The notes beneath the pieces are model-generated. The model did not search any database. It worked only from the letters and a program-made list of their open reading frames with translations, and had not been told where the DNA came from. From positions 13,854,755 to 13,918,754 of the forward strand of contig NC_133770.1 in the NCBI RefSeq assembly GCF_003597395.2: a stretch of DNA of 64,000 bases. The letters run 5' to 3'. Positions 1 through 12,083 of the stretch are shown piece by piece. The position numbers and the translations under genes were made by a program. Every line of letters starts with the position of its first letter. Positions within the stretch are counted from its first letter, which is position 1. The DNA comes from Chelonoidis abingdonii. Taxonomy: Eukaryota > Chordata > Testudines > Testudinidae.

Positions 1-48
1 AGGTGAACTCCTGAGGTCTCTTCCAACCCTAATCTTCTATGATTCTCA
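1..48 (+). repeat. 3' tail of a CR1 LINE or CR1-tailed SINE
   Basis: The window opens inside the conserved 3' tail shared by CR1 LINEs and the turtle tRNA-derived SINE: 'cctgaggtctcttccaacc' followed by a TTCTATGATTCT end. The body of the element lies outside the window. Confidence 0.75.
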
Positions 49-59
49 GGGCTTTGACC

Positions 60-540
60 ACTCTGACAGTGATGGGGTGGGGGGATCTGGTCCCACCTAC
101 TACTCAGGGTCCCAATCCAGGGACCCTACAAATAGCAGCCTTGTGCTGCTTCCTTTAACAGTTGCTGCTGCTATTCCCTGGGCCACTGCCGACGTAGCCC
201 CTTCCTCTTCACCCTTTACCTTAGGGTTACAGTCCTTGAGTTCTTGGTCTTTCCCAGGCCTCCTCACCTGGAGAGTTTCAAATCTTTCCACTCCTTCCTA
301 GCCCCTCTGATCCCAGCCAGCAACTGACTAGCTCAACTCCTGCAGTGCCTTTTACCTGAGCCTGTTATGCTTCAATTGGCTGGTTCCCTCCAGCTTTTCT
401 AGGCAGGCCTGGGAGACCCCCCTTCACTGCCTTTTTCTGGGGAGGGATGTGGTAGGACTGCAAGGCCTCCAGCCAGGGGTCACTAAGGACCTGATACACC
501 CGTGACATGCCTCCCGCACCGCAGAAAGGACTGGACTGGG
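60..540. other. repeat-like sequence, no gene seen
   Basis: No conserved coding frame. A stretch near 90-127 built on 'agggtcccaatccaggg' resembles a stretch near 37235-37265 just before the first assembly gap, so it is probably part of a dispersed retroelement. The class is not recognised. Confidence 0.4.
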
Positions 541-661
541 CTGGGGTTGCCAATTTTGGTTGAATGTATTCTTGGGGGTTTCATCACATGACAAGTTTTA
601 ATTAAAGATTCGTCTCCAGGAATTAAAGATTCCAGGACAATCCTGGAGGGTTGCCAACCCT
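541..661 (-). repeat. short interspersed element with 'caaccctccagg' end
   Basis: Ends with 'cctggagggttgccaaccc'. The reverse complement of this end matches the beginning of the element at 22715-22890, so the two are opposite-orientation copies of one family. Too short to code for protein; class unknown. Confidence 0.5.
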
Positions 662-1990
662 AGGTACTGTTGAGAGTAACGTCTCCTCCTACCTGGTCTT
701 TTGCCCTTCTTAGTTAGGGTCTTCTCTCTGAAGCCTCTGTGCCTGGAAAGGTTAGAACAATCATTGACACTTTTAGTCTGGGTTCCCTCTCAGGCCTCTG
801 TTCCCGGAGAGCTATTACTGTTCTCTGGTCTGGTTTCTCAGCAGCCTCTTTCCTAGGCCTCTTGTCTGGAAAGTCTTTCCTTTGCCGCAGGGTCTGAGTT
901 GTCACTGCAGTCTGATTCGCTCTAGTGTTTGTCCCTATGATTTGCCTGGGCATTCTCTGTCCCAGTTACTTCATGTGTTAGCTCCTTCCTAGCCACTACC
1001 GGGAGTGTGGAATGACCCCCTGCCAGGTCCATGATCATCACGGCCACATCTCCCTTGACAGTCTCTGATGTACTCCAGCCCCCAGACATTCCCTCCTTTT
1101 TTCCTCTCTCTCTGGGGTCCCCTTCTTTTCTCTGGTTGCCACTCATTTCTCTAAGAGGGGAATGTTGTTTTAAATGCCCTGCCACCCCGCAGGCAAAACA
1201 TACCACTGCTGCCCTTGCTTTGGCAGTGGGCAGCATATCCCTTGGGGCCCATACAGTGCCTCTCATGTCCTGAGTCGCTCTTGCCATCATGGTTCATACA
1301 GAGGCAGGTACTTCTGATATGTCCAAGTTACCCACAGGCATAGCATGTTCTCAACTGGGCCTCGTTCCTCTTAGGCTCTGGAGGAGTTTGTGGCTCTTCC
1401 TGTAGTTCACTCCAGCAACTCTGTCTTTTTCCCCTGGTTCACCTGAGGGCAAGCCTTTACTGAGTGTCCCATCTGTCCGTATCCATAACATCTCCTTGGC
1501 CAGACCTCAGGCCTCCAGCCAGCTAGACCCCTCTTGTCTATCCAGGACCTGTAACCGTTGCTGCTTCTTTCCTGCAGGATCCGTAAGAGGCACTGTGGCT
1601 GTTCCTCTAGCCTGGCAGGGCACTGTTGCAGCTTGCAATGTGGCTAGAACTGCAAGCCCAGTGGTGGGCCCATCCAGCTCCTTGCCTTTTGATGTCTGCA
1701 ATGGCCAGGCTTATTTGGGTGCTGTCATGCCCAAATACACCCAGTCACAGAAGCCCATATCTTAGCAACCTTCTGCTGGAGATGTGACAGAACTGCAAAA
1801 CTTGAATTTGGATCTGAATTTACAATCTGATTTCCAGAGGTGTGGAGTTGCTGTCCCTCTCTTTCAAGTAAATGGGAGCTGTAGGGACTTGGCAGCTCTG
1901 AAAATTAGGCTACCTGATTTCAAATTCCAGTTGTCCAACCAATTTGAGCTCCCCTTTAAATCTGCAGGCAGACAGAGGCAGAGAAGGCCT
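662..1990 (-). mobile_element. decayed retroelement with three CCHC zinc knuckles
   Basis: Three zinc-knuckle remnants lie about 145 bp apart on the minus strand, near 1490-1450, 1345-1304 and 1200-1158. The first has Tyr in place of the second Cys. The second has a stop between its Cys pair and its His. The third lacks the last Cys. Successive knuckles sit in different frames, so the open reading frame is broken by indels. A basic, charged stretch follows (about 950-714 minus). Tandem CCHC knuckles are typical of retroviral Gag and of ORF1 proteins of some LINEs; I cannot decide between them. No reverse transcriptase is visible next to it. Confidence 0.55.
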
Positions 1991-2293
1991 TCCAGGAATG
2001 CAGCTGCTGAGGGGCATTCTGGGGCACGTCCTACAGATCAGAGGGCATAGTCTTCAGATTGCTAGCCACAGGGTCCCTGACTCAGTACTGAGCCGCACAC
2101 TCAGACCCAGGATTGTTTTGTCTGGGGCAGAAGGAAAGATGGGGATAGGCGCTGCTCTGCAGAACAATGATGCCTCTGAAATCCAGAGATCTACTCATAA
2201 CCCACCTCCTGGCGATGGCCATTTAGAAGTCTAGGAGAAGAAAGCTCTCTATGACTCATGCATACACATCTGGGAATAGTTCTGCTTGTAATG

Positions 2294-2585
2294 CAGGGGT
2301 AGGCAACCTATAGCATGCAAGCTGATTTTAGTGGCGCTCACACTGCCCGGGTCCTGGCCACTGGTCCGGGGGGCTCTGCATTTTAATTTAATCTTAAATG
2401 AAGCTTCTTAAACATTTTAAAAACATTATTTACTTTACATACAACAATAGTTTAGTTATATATTATAGACTTATAGAAAGAGATCTTCTAAAAACATTAA
2501 AATGTAGTACTGGCACCCGAAACCTTAAATTAGAGTGAATACATGAAGGTTTGGCACATCGCTTCTGAAAGTGTGCTGACCCCTG
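2294..2585 (+). mobile_element. non-autonomous hAT element, 292 bp
   Basis: Starts 'caggggtaggcaacct' and ends 'gctgacccctg', which are hAT-type terminal inverted repeats. It is flanked by a perfect 8-bp target duplication TTGTAATG (2286-2293 and 2586-2593). A second copy of the family lies at 59577-59887. AT-rich interior, no transposase. Confidence 0.9.
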
Positions 2586-2874
2586 TTGTAATGGAAGGCT
2601 AACTTGTTCAGCCACTAGGTGGCACTGTGTGTAAAATACCTTATTTAAACAAGCCTCCGCCATACCTGGCAGAGCACTGAAGGATCTTATAATGAACACA
2701 TCTGTATGTATAAGCTAGCTCCGTAGCCAGCCCAGTCCATGTCTGGTACAGGAGCAGGACACCATTGTCCATGGACTCCACAACAGCCCCTCAGAACAGT
2801 GGGTATTACCTAGGGTTCTCTCCTCACTGCTCGCTCTGATACGCTCCTTTGCTCAGCCTTTGACTTTACTCCAA

Positions 2875-3375
2875 TCGTAAGAGCAGCCATACTGGGTCAG
2901 ACCAATGGTCCATCTAGCTTGATATCCTCTCTGCTGACAGTGGCCAAGGCCAGGGGCTCCAGAGGGAATGAACAGAACAGGCAGTCATCAAGGGATCCAT
3001 TATCCCCTGTCCTCCATTACCAGCTTCTGGCAGTCAGAGGCTAGGGACATTCAGAGCGTGTCTTTGTATCCCTGAACATCTTGGGTAATAGTTATTGATG
3101 AACATATCCTCCATGAACTTAATTCCCGTTTTTAACTCAGTTATACTTTTGAGCTTTGCAATATCGCCTAGCAATGAGTTCCCCAGGTTGGCTATGTGTT
3201 GTGTGAAGAAATACTTTCTTTTTTTTTAAACTTGCTGCCTATTAATTTCATTGAGTGACCGCTGATTCTTGTACTATGTGAAGGTGTAAATAACACTTCT
3301 CTGTTCACTTTCTCCACACCATTCATGATTTTATAATCCCTGCCCTTCTTGACTTGTTTCACATAAACATCTGAC
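2875..3375 (-). repeat. CR1 LINE fragment (minus strand)
   Basis: Contains the widespread reptile CR1 3' sequence in reverse orientation, for example 'ctgctgcctattaatttcat'-like text at about 3232-3252. The same passage recurs in the larger CR1 copy at 12795-14245. Confidence 0.75.
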
Positions 3376-3384
3376 CCCAGTTCC

Positions 3385-3838
3385 TCTTTATGACTTTGAG
3401 AAAGTCCAGAGAGAAGCAACAAAAAGGAAGAAAGGTTTAGAAAATAATGACCTATGAGGGGAGATTGAAAAAACTGGGTTTGTTTAGTTCGGAGAAGAGA
3501 AGACAGAGGGGACATGATAAATATTTTCAAGTACATAAAAGGTTGTTACAAAGAGGGAGAAAAATTGTTCTCCTTAACCTCCAAGGACAGGACAAGAAGC
3601 AATGGGCTTAAATTGCAACAAGGGCAGTTTAGGTTGGACATTAAGAAAAAATTCCTGTCAGGGTGGTTAAGCACTGGAATAAATTGCTTAGGGAGGTTGT
3701 GGAATCTCCATCATTGGAGATTTTTAAGAGCAGGTTAGACACCTGTCAGGGATTGTCTGGATAATACTTAGTCCTGCCATGAGTACAGGGTACTGGACTT
3801 GACGACCTCTTGAGGTCCCTTCCAGTCCTAAGATTCTA
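3385..3838 (+). repeat. CR1 LINE 3' end (plus strand)
   Basis: Carries the terminal part of CR1 ORF2 and its short 3' UTR, ending with 'cttgaggtcccttccagtcc' and ATTCTATAG. The peptide around 3560-3730 has the usual CR1 C-terminal pattern (RTRSNGLKLQQGQFRLD). It abuts an opposite-strand CR1, so the pair is arranged tail to tail. Confidence 0.85.
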
Positions 3839-3839
3839 T

Positions 3840-4845
3840 AGGCCTTCTCTTTCTGTGGGCTTGGGACACTTATCTGTGGCTTTTCCTTATCACTGGTGAT
3901 CAGATGGGCCAATGCCTTCCACCTGCACTAAATGCACCCACATTTTTTGTGAAGATGTGTAGCGTTCTATGCAAAAGTTGCAGACATGCAAATTAGCTCA
4001 ATGGCCGCTATGCTTTGGTCCTTCCCTCTCTTCTTCTCCAGCCCTCCCTCCCCCCAAAATAGAAGACATTTCCTAAACCTCCAATCAGTCTGTGATCATG
4101 AAGTGCCCTTTCACCCAGCTTGGTGTGTTTTGTGTTTGGGTTATTTATTTAATCCTTCTGAAGCTACATGAGAAAGTAGAGAACTATCCAGCCGATGAGA
4201 TAAGATGATTATCTCCCTGGCAAACAATAGGAATGTGGTTGAAATTAAAAATAATTTGATTGCAAATAGGAAACCTAGTAAAGCAGCATAGGAAACATGA
4301 CTAATGTTTTTTAAGATTGTCTAAGCTCACACAGTAGCATTTTGCATGAGCTGTAACTTTGAAATATGGATCTGTGGAAAACCCATGAGGACAGAATGGC
4401 AAAAATCCAGCTGTGCTAGCACAATAGGGGCAGGTTAAAGTTGCTCTATCTCACAGCCTAAATAGCTACAGCCACAAGCTATTCTAGGCAAATTTTGGCA
4501 GAGACCACAATAAGTATTATTTACACCTAAACATTGATTTGTGGAGGAGGAGGAGGAGTGAAGAGTTTGACTTGTTTTTCTTTCCTTTCATTTGCTTTCT
4601 CTTAGCGACAGGGGGCCAGATCTTGGTCCTACTGAAGACAGATCTTGGTCCCACCCCTTTTGCTCTCCACACAGGCCTGGCTGCCAGGGACAGGGACTGA
4701 GCATGCCATGTGGCAGGTGCAGCAGGAGAAGGACAGACCTCTTCTCCCTCCCCATTCCAATAGGCCAAGCAGAAATCTTGGGGGGGACACGACACCACAT
4801 CCCCCCGTTCATGTTGCCTATGTAGAATCACCAGGTGAACAGGTC
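3840..4845. other. no gene recognised
   Basis: Unique-looking non-coding sequence. Only a short GGA-rich run (about 4542-4558) stands out. Overlapping short open frames at 4517-4881 occur on both strands and show no family features. Confidence 0.5.
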
Positions 4846-5632
4846 AGACAACAGGCTCAAGTGCCAACAGTATGCAGATGATACACAGCTCTGACTATCC
4901 TTCGCCACATCCAATCACACCACTACCACCACGATCGCCCAGTGCTTGGATGAGATCAGCTGGCTGAAGCTGAACCTGAGTAAGACCAAAGTGATGCTGT
5001 TTGGCATAGGAAAGTACTTTGAAGAGCTTGCAGCCACAGTGCGGTATCTGGTGGTTGAAGATACACACCCATGATAGCTGGCCACTTCAGTCCCTACTCT
5101 AGGCATACTCTTGGATTCATCGCTAAGCTTTCACATAGCAGCGCATCTCTGAGTTACGCTGTCTACCATCTTCTCTTGCCTAGGAAACACTTTCCCATCC
5201 TGGCTGATGAACATTTGGCCTCAGTTATTCGTGCTTTTGTCACCTCTTGGCTGAACTACCGCAGTGTGATATACCTGGGCAGGAAAACTACATCACTTAG
5301 AAAACTAAGTAGTTCAGAATGTTGCAGCGCATCTCCTCAACACCACAGACTATTGCCACCACATCAGACCCGTGCTTCATGCGCTATACTGGTTTCTCAT
5401 AGAATTTCCAATCCAGATAAAGGTCTCAGCCCTTATCTTCAAGGCATTCCATGGCCTGGGCCCAGGATACCTAAAAGACCGTCTAAAGCTTAGGGCCAGA
5501 GACTGGCCAACAGCTTTGCTCCTCTGGCATGATGGAACTCTCAATCGTAGGAGTAAAGCTCCTCTGTGTGGCAGGAAGAATCTTCTCCAGGGGCAATTTG
5601 AGGCTGTGGAATGAACTCCCCTGGGAACTAAA
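4846..5632 (+). mobile_element. decayed L2-like LINE reverse transcriptase
   Basis: Fragments in shifting frames carry the reverse-transcriptase pattern QYADDTQL (about 4870-4893), then a CLDEISWLKLNLSKTKVMLF stretch (about 4943-5002), then 'VIRAFVTSWLNYRSVIYLG' near 5226-5282 and a 'YLKDRL' C-terminal motif near 5470. The order matches the C-terminal half of L2/Jockey-type LINE ORF2. Stops and frameshifts make it dead. Confidence 0.75.
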
Positions 5633-6886
5633 TGTGATGTTGCACTCCATATGATTTTATGAAAATATGCTAAGGAGTATGAATATAACGTAATTGTAAT
5701 ATGCTTCATACAAAAGGTCTCTTGTAAGGTATCATTAAAAAGCTTATAATCTACTGAGTGTGGTCATCCTATTTGTATAAATGTATCATTCTTGTATCTG
5801 AAACTAGAAATGTGAAATATAACTCTGAGGTCCTATTGTAATTATGCAAAGTGTGGGCCATTAATGGTGATTTGGAATCTTGATGGCTCCTATAAACTAG
5901 GACAATTGACTGTGGAGGACTCTGTTTACTTGCAAGTCTTCCTGCAAATCAGGCTGGGAAGAATGAAGGGTTGGGGTCTCACAGGACATGTGACCATGTC
6001 ACCTGGTACTAGAATCCATCTTAAACCTGGGGCTTTTCCATTTACAAGGAGTGGTGGGGATCCAAAGAGACAAAAAATTCCAGCCTAGAGCCAAAGCTAT
6101 AAAAGGGGATGGAACAGAACAAAGGGGGCTGCAGTCATAAGAAATCCCCTAGCTACCACCTGAGCTGGAACAAGGACTGGGGAAAGGATTGGGCCCAGAC
6201 TAGAAAGGAGTCTAGGGTGTCAAAGAAGCTTATTGGAATCTCTGAGGGTGAGATTTCATCTGTAATCACTTTCTTACTGTATTAGGCTTAGACTTGCGTG
6301 TTTTATTTTGTTTTGCTTGGTAATTCACTTTGTTCTGTTTGTCATTACTTGGAACCACTTAAATCCTACTTTTTGTATTTAATAAAATCACTTTTTACTT
6401 ATTAATTAACCCAGCATAAGTAACAATACCTGGAGGGGGGGGGAAACAGTAGCCCACGAAAGCTTATGCTCAAATAAATTTGTTAGTCTCTAAGGTGCCA
6501 CAAGTACTCCTGTTTTTTTTGCAGATACAGACTAACACGGCTGCTACTCTGAAACCAATCTCTATCAGTGTTATAGGGCAATTTATAAGTTTACCCCGAT
6601 AAGCTTTATACAGGGTAAAATGGATTTATTTCGGGTTTGGTCCCCATTGAGAGCTGGGTATCTGAGTGCTGGAGACAGGAGCACTTCTTAAGCTGTTTTG
6701 AGTTAAGCCTGCAGCTTGTGGGGGACATGGTTCAGACTTGGATCTGTGTTTGCAGCAGTCAAGCGTGTCTGGCTCAAACAAGGCAAGATACTGAAGTCCC
6801 AAGCTGGCAGGGAAAATGGGCTCAGAGGTAGTCTAGGCACATCAGATGGCAATCCCAAAGGAGTTTCTGTGACCCAACCCATCACA
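5633..6886 (+). mobile_element. probable solo LTR (plus strand)
   Basis: Begins TGTGATG and ends CATCACA. Inside are a TATA-like 'gctataaaagggg' near 6090 and a polyadenylation signal AATAAAATC near 6381, in the order expected of an LTR promoter and terminator. About 870 bp of the 3' part matches an inverted copy at 59985-60760. A different repeat (6432-6562) is inserted in it. No flanking gag-pol-env genes are seen, so it is probably a solo LTR. The element type is inferred from these signals; I found no clean target duplication. Confidence 0.65.
6432..6562 (+). repeat. nested interspersed repeat
   Basis: The block starting near 'gtagcccacgaaagcttatg' and ending 'ctgctactctgaaacc' interrupts the LTR. 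A diverged copy of its first half occurs at 29170-29275 ('aaagcttatgcccaaataaa'). Class unknown. Confidence 0.6.
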
Positions 6887-6959
6887 AACCCATTACTAAG
6901 GATCCGCGCGAACCACACCATCTTCCACTCTGAGTGCATAGCACATTTATTTGACCTGC

Positions 6960-7698
6960 CTTCTCCAACATAAACACAAAGGAACGGGTATAGGTATATT
7001 TGATGGGGTGTTCACGCCACCCCAGCCCTGAAGGGGATAAGGTGGCTCAGAAGAGGCCAATTAACCTTATAGGATGCATCTGGGGGAGAGTCAGGCCTGA
7101 TTGATAAGTACTCGTTGAAGATGAAGGGCTGCTAGGCAGCAGCAGGCTCGGTTTGTAGAAAGTCAAGAGAAGAAAGGGGCTGCAGGGAAAGAGACTGCAG
7201 TCACTCCAGGCACAGAGAGGTGGGTAGGAGAAAACTCAGAGGGGAGCAAAAGCCCTGGGATCTTAGCCCTTCAGAAAAGTGTTACCCAGAGGAGTTGCGG
7301 AGGAGAAAGCCTGTGGAAGGCAGAGTAGGAAGAAGCTCAGAGAAAGAGCAGCAAGAGTTGAAACTGTGTAGACCTTTGTTGCTGACTGTAGGGTCCCTGG
7401 CATGGAACCTGGAGAAGCGGGCAGGCCCAGGTTCCCCTACCAGCCACTGGGAAGTGGCACGGGACTGGTGAAGGTGGCATTCAGTCAGTTGGTCTGGCAC
7501 GACATAGATACTTCAGGAGGGGAAACTATAAGTCCTCTGGCCAGGTGATCAGAGTCATGTAGAGAGAGCGCCCTGAATCCTGGAAAGTGAGAAGGGCCAC
7601 AGGGCAAGTGAGTGATAGAAGGGGGTGCTAGACCAGATGGGAGCTGATCCCCAGACCCAGCCACAAGGGGGCGCCCCAGCAGTGAGTGAACCCTGTCA
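6960..7698 (+). mobile_element. LTR-like block
   Basis: Purine-rich sequence ending 'gaaccctgtcaca', like the TCACA terminus of the neighbouring LTR. No conserved protein. Probably a retroelement LTR or internal region; the boundaries are approximate. Confidence 0.4.
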
Positions 7699-7859
7699 CA
7701 ATATAATAAAAAAACCAACAACCACACCCTACCAAAAACAAGACACTCTACAGCATATGCTTCTCCCTCTGGGGAGATGATGAGAGAACAAACACGTGAC
7801 AGATGTGTAGTCTTGTTGCTTAATTCACTACTGGAAAGCGCTCAGATGCTATAGTGATG

Positions 7860-8010
7860 AGTGCAGTATAAAACCTGTATAATAGAATAGAGGAAACTGA
7901 GGCATAGAGAGATTAAGGGATTTGCCCCGGGCCATGCAGGAAGCAAGTAGCAGGAGAGACAAATACCTTCTAGTTCCCCATCCTGCATTTATGACCACAA
8001 GCCCATCCTT
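7860..8010 (-). repeat. MIR-like SINE
   Basis: Contains the MIR core in reverse: 'gaggaaactgaggcatagag' followed by 'gatttgcc' and a short accession-like tail. Diverged. Confidence 0.6.
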
Positions 8011-8642
8011 CTTTCTCTGACTTTGAAAAACTGTAGAATTTAAACTTTCCATTTTAAGAGTGGGGCAAATCTTCAATGGGTGCAAGTCAATGTCTCTTCA
8101 TTGGAACTATATTGAACCACACCACTTGAAGATCTGGCTTCTAGTTTTTACCTCCTATTCACTTAACCAAAATTAAACCACTCCAGCTGCAATTTCACCT
8201 ACATGATCTTATGACAGGATAGAATTTTGCCCGCATTATTGGGGATAACAAACTTTGTATTTCTATGCTATCCAGTGGCCAACGTATGTTTCACTCATCA
8301 TCTGCAGGGAGCTCATCTGGGGCCTGATCCCGGGCTGATGGAAGTCAATAGGACAACTCCTGTACTGAAGTTAAGCACAGGCATAAGTGCTTTATTGGAT
8401 TAGGGACAAAGTGCTGAGCACCTTGGAGGATCAGAAAGTGTAATCGCTCTTAGAAGCTCTCAAGAAGGAGGAGACAACAGAAGATACTGTAACTGAACTA
8501 TCATTTACCATCCTCCTCCTCATCATTATTCATTGTAGTGCCCAGAGAACCCTTATCAGGGGGTCAGAGCCCTACCATATACAGTTAACTAAAAGATGCC
8601 CCCTCCTGAAGAACTTATAATGTAAGTAGATATACTTAAGGT

Positions 8643-8886
8643 GCTAACATTTAACAGTGAGGGTAATTAACCATTGGGACAATTTACTTTGCGATGTGGT
8701 AGATTTTTCATCCCTTGCAGACATTAAAGCATTATTACATGTCTTTCTAAAATAAATGCTCGAGCTCAACCACAAGCTATCGGCTTGATGCAGGAATCAC
8801 TAGGTGAAATTCTCTGGCCTGAGCTCATGCAGGACACAGACCAGTTGATCACAACGGATTCTTCTGGCCTTAAAATCTGACTTGAG
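8643..8886 (+). repeat. CR1-family 3' end (plus strand)
   Basis: The passage from 'aacagtgagggtaattaacc' to 'cttctggccttaaaatctga' follows the common CR1 3' terminal pattern, with about a dozen substitutions and small gaps. Confidence 0.65.
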
Positions 8887-9219
8887 GAATAAGACAAGTG
8901 GGTACAATAACAGAAGGGATGCACCAGGCAAGAGTGAGGAGAGCATAAATAATGTAATAAGCAGAGGTATCAGCATGCTTGTTTATTTTCTTTGCAAAAT
9001 GAATTATTCCTTATTAATAAACTTCAAGTTCTTGCTTGTCTAAGTCCTGGTTCCCCCTGCTGCCTGGAGAGAGTACCTCTGAATTCACATCATATGGAAC
9101 AAATGCTGAGAATTTGCCAATCTGATCTTTGTGTCCCCAGACTATAATTCAAGTAGTTCTGGGTTGTATGGCCTGATCCTCCCCATCCCAAATGTCCCTG
9201 TGACAATTATAGTAATTTC

Positions 9220-10560
9220 TTGAAATATCCTGGACAAACCTTACTGAATTAAGTTCAGTACCTTTGAGGTCCACTATATTAAACATACATTTGCTTATGT
9301 GTTATTGTAGAATTGTATGTAACCTCTCTAGGAGATGCAACTAATGCCATCTCTGAGAAGTATTGGAAACTTCAAAGGACTTTTTGGGACTTGAGGGGGA
9401 GAGACCCCTGGTGGGCAGAGCCAAAACTTGCCCTGTCCCCTTTCCCAGAAGTATCTGGGTGGAACAGGAAGTATAAAGGGAGGGCCCTGTAGCTTAGTTG
9501 GGCCTGGAGCAGGGAAGGGGGCAGATGTCTCTTCTAGGGAGCTGAGTCTTGTGCAGGACTCAGAACCAGCAGCTCAGCGCCCCATTAGTGGAGGAGGCTG
9601 AAGGCTCCAAAAGGTACTGAAGGGAACGCTACCTGACTGCGCGTCGGTGAGACAGAACACAGGCTTGACAGAGCAATGCTGACACAGTTGGGTAGGAAGT
9701 AGCCCAAGGGAACCAGACTTTGGTCCAGCTGTGCTGCCGGGAAGCGAGGCAGCGTGTTTGTGTATTCCTTGCTGACCCAATGGCAGCATCACCCACCTTT
9801 ATTAAGGCCCTTGACTGGGACCCAGTGGAATAGAGTGGGCCAGTCCCCAAACACTCTGCTGCAACCCCCACCTGTACACACACCCCTGGGGCTGGCTGCC
9901 TACCCATACATACTGTTAGTTGTCTGCCTCACCGGGAGGCTCTGGCCCATAGACTGCTTGTTGCCCAGCCCAGCCAGAGGGGTTAGACTCAGACTATCGG
10001 TGACAGCCATAGTGAGGCGGAATGGCCTCCTGGGTGGGAGAGACCACTACAGGAACAATAGGTGTGAAGTGGGTTTCTTAGAAAAGACTTTGGGTGAGGG
10101 GAATGTCGATGACTCACCCCCCTTTTCTGAAGCTTCAGGTTGAGCAGAAAGTCACGGCCTATGATTACCTATCCGATGTCTCTTCAAAGGGCCAAAGGGA
10201 TAAATGAGTGAGTCTCAGAGTCACGGGTGTCCTTGTTTTGAGCTGAACTGGTGACCACAGGAAACCCCCTGGGTGGGGTTGGTTAAAAAGCAAATCACCA
10301 ACCACAGTCCTTGTTGGAGTGAGGGAGTGATTTCTGGTAAGCTTATTAGCACGTATGTAGATTCTTTTACTGTTTTCAGTACGTTTTCTCTGTAATGCTT
10401 TTACTCTGTGAATAAATGTGCTTGCACAGAAAAATCTGTGTGGGCAATTCTCTGAAGATAAAGCGAGCAAGCTTGCTTAGTCAATCTGCTTTGCTAGTGA
10501 AGTCACAGTATAATCAAGGGGCTGTGCAGCCTGGAAATTCTCCCTTCTGACTGGGGTGAG
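9220..10560 (+). mobile_element. LTR-like retroelement sequence
   Basis: Contains a TATA-like 'gtataaagggagggccctgt' near 9471 and an AATAAATGTG signal near 10411, with GC-rich sequence between. The arrangement suggests an LTR plus leader. No gag or pol motif is readable. The limits are approximate. Confidence 0.4.
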
Positions 10561-10664
10561 ATGCATGTCTCCTCCTAAGAGGCAATGGCTGGGGACCTAG
10601 AAGCCTAGAGTGAGTGGCCTTGCTGGATCATAGAACAGGAAAACAGGTGTGAATGTCCTGAACA

Positions 10665-10862
10665 CATTTCATAGGTTTTAAGGCCAGGAGGGACCATTAT
10701 GATCATCTACCCTGCTCTCCTCTATACACAGGCCATAGAATTTTCCCTTGTGATTCCCTCATTAAAACTGTATCTTGTAGTTGAGTCAGAGTGTACCTTT
10801 TGGAAAGATCCAATTTTGATTTAAAGACTTCAGGTGATAGAGAATCCACCATGCAGAGGCAA
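10665..10862 (-). repeat. CR1-family 3' end (minus strand)
   Basis: Begins with 'aaggccaggagggaccatta' and runs to 'tagagaatccaccatg', the reverse complement of the same CR1 subfamily end seen at 8643-8886. Confidence 0.65.
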
Positions 10863-11332
10863 CTGCTGGTCAAAGTGAGAAGGCTTTGCTTGTTACAGGG
10901 AGAATGGAAAACTGGCATCCTTTTTGGAGCAGAGAGGTAGGTGTCAGCAGAACAAAATGTCTTTTGTTCTTACGGTCTGCATCTGCCAGAACGGAAAATC
11001 CAGGCATGAAAAACACTACAGTCCAAGGATCACAATGCCAGTTCTTTTGCTTTCTATATTTGGCACAAGCTGCTTTTCACCCCCACACTCCATGCACACA
11101 CCTATGATGTGCTCATTTACAGAGCACAGTTTCATAATAACCCATATGAGCATGGGCTGGGGAGGGGAATTACATACAGAACCAAAGGAGAGCAAACAGT
11201 CACATGCATAAAAGAAGAACCTAGCCAAATACAAACTGTTATAGCCAGGAAACTAAAAAAGGAGCCTATTAATAGTGTCTAATGCCTTAGAAACTTCCGG
11301 TTTGCATATGAAGTGGTATTTGGCTATGTCAT

Positions 11333-11898
11333 AGGGTAGGTACACCCCATCGAAGGGTGTCAGATTGTGGGTGTTAGCCAAATGGGTATTTAATGCTCCA
11401 AGTGGCCTGGGTCTATGTAGTAGCCCTGCAACTCAGGACAGTACGACTCAATGGCCAGAGTCAGTAAGGCTGTCTTTCTGCAGCCAAGTTCATCCCGCCG
11501 GGCATCAACCCACCCTTCTCCCACCAGGTCCCAATCCAGACGACTTCTACTTCTATGATCAGTCCCAGTCATCCATTACTACAGTCCCATTCCCTGAGCT
11601 GCTTCCTTCCAATGCCAGTCATCTCAGCCTCCACTGTCTCTCCACCAGCAGTTGTCTGGGGGTCCACTGGAGTCTTAACCCAGCTGACTTCTGTGCCCTG
11701 GCACTCCAGCAGGCACCTGCAACACAAATTTACTCCCATAAGTGATCAGCTCAGACTGAGTTGAGCTACTCCCTTTTATACTCTGGTTCCAGCAGGCGCA
11801 TGCGGAGCAGGGGTGAGGGGAATGTGGCTTCCTCAGCCCACAGCATTCGGTTAACCACTGTTTAACTGGTATGGGATAGGTACACCCCATCACAGGCT
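11333..11898 (-). mobile_element. probable LTR (minus strand)
   Basis: The right end reads 'aggtacaccccatcaca', whose reverse complement starts TGTGATGGGG like an LTR. The phrase 'taggtacaccccatc' is also present at the left side (about 11338), as a direct repeat 540 bp away. No protein motif is seen. Confidence 0.4.
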
Positions 11899-11964
11899 AT
11901 TAAAAATGCATCTGATGTTAAAAGTAAGCTGTGAAGGAGATAAGCAGATGCTGTAATGGATGGG

Positions 11965-12075
11965 GCACTGCAACAAAACACCAAAGGTCTGGGTTCTATT
12001 CCTAGCTCTTCTACTGACCTAGGAGAAGTCAGTTTCCCCTCCCCCCCATCTGTCTTGTCTCTTTAGATTATAAAT
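11965..12075 (+). repeat. MIR-like SINE
   Basis: The 'ggtctgggttctattcctag' passage followed by 'gagaagtcagtttcccctcc' matches the MIR core in plus orientation. It runs into the target duplication of the hAT element that follows. Confidence 0.6.
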
Positions 12076-12083
12076 GCCTCAAT

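Noticed and set aside
922..1290. Host CCHC zinc-finger gene
   Set aside because: Lesions in all three knuckles and frame changes between them fit a decayed retroelement, and no host gene structure is present.
4517..4881. Overlapping small coding frames on both strands
   Set aside because: No conserved motif, no splice structure, and frames on both strands indicate chance in GC-rich sequence.
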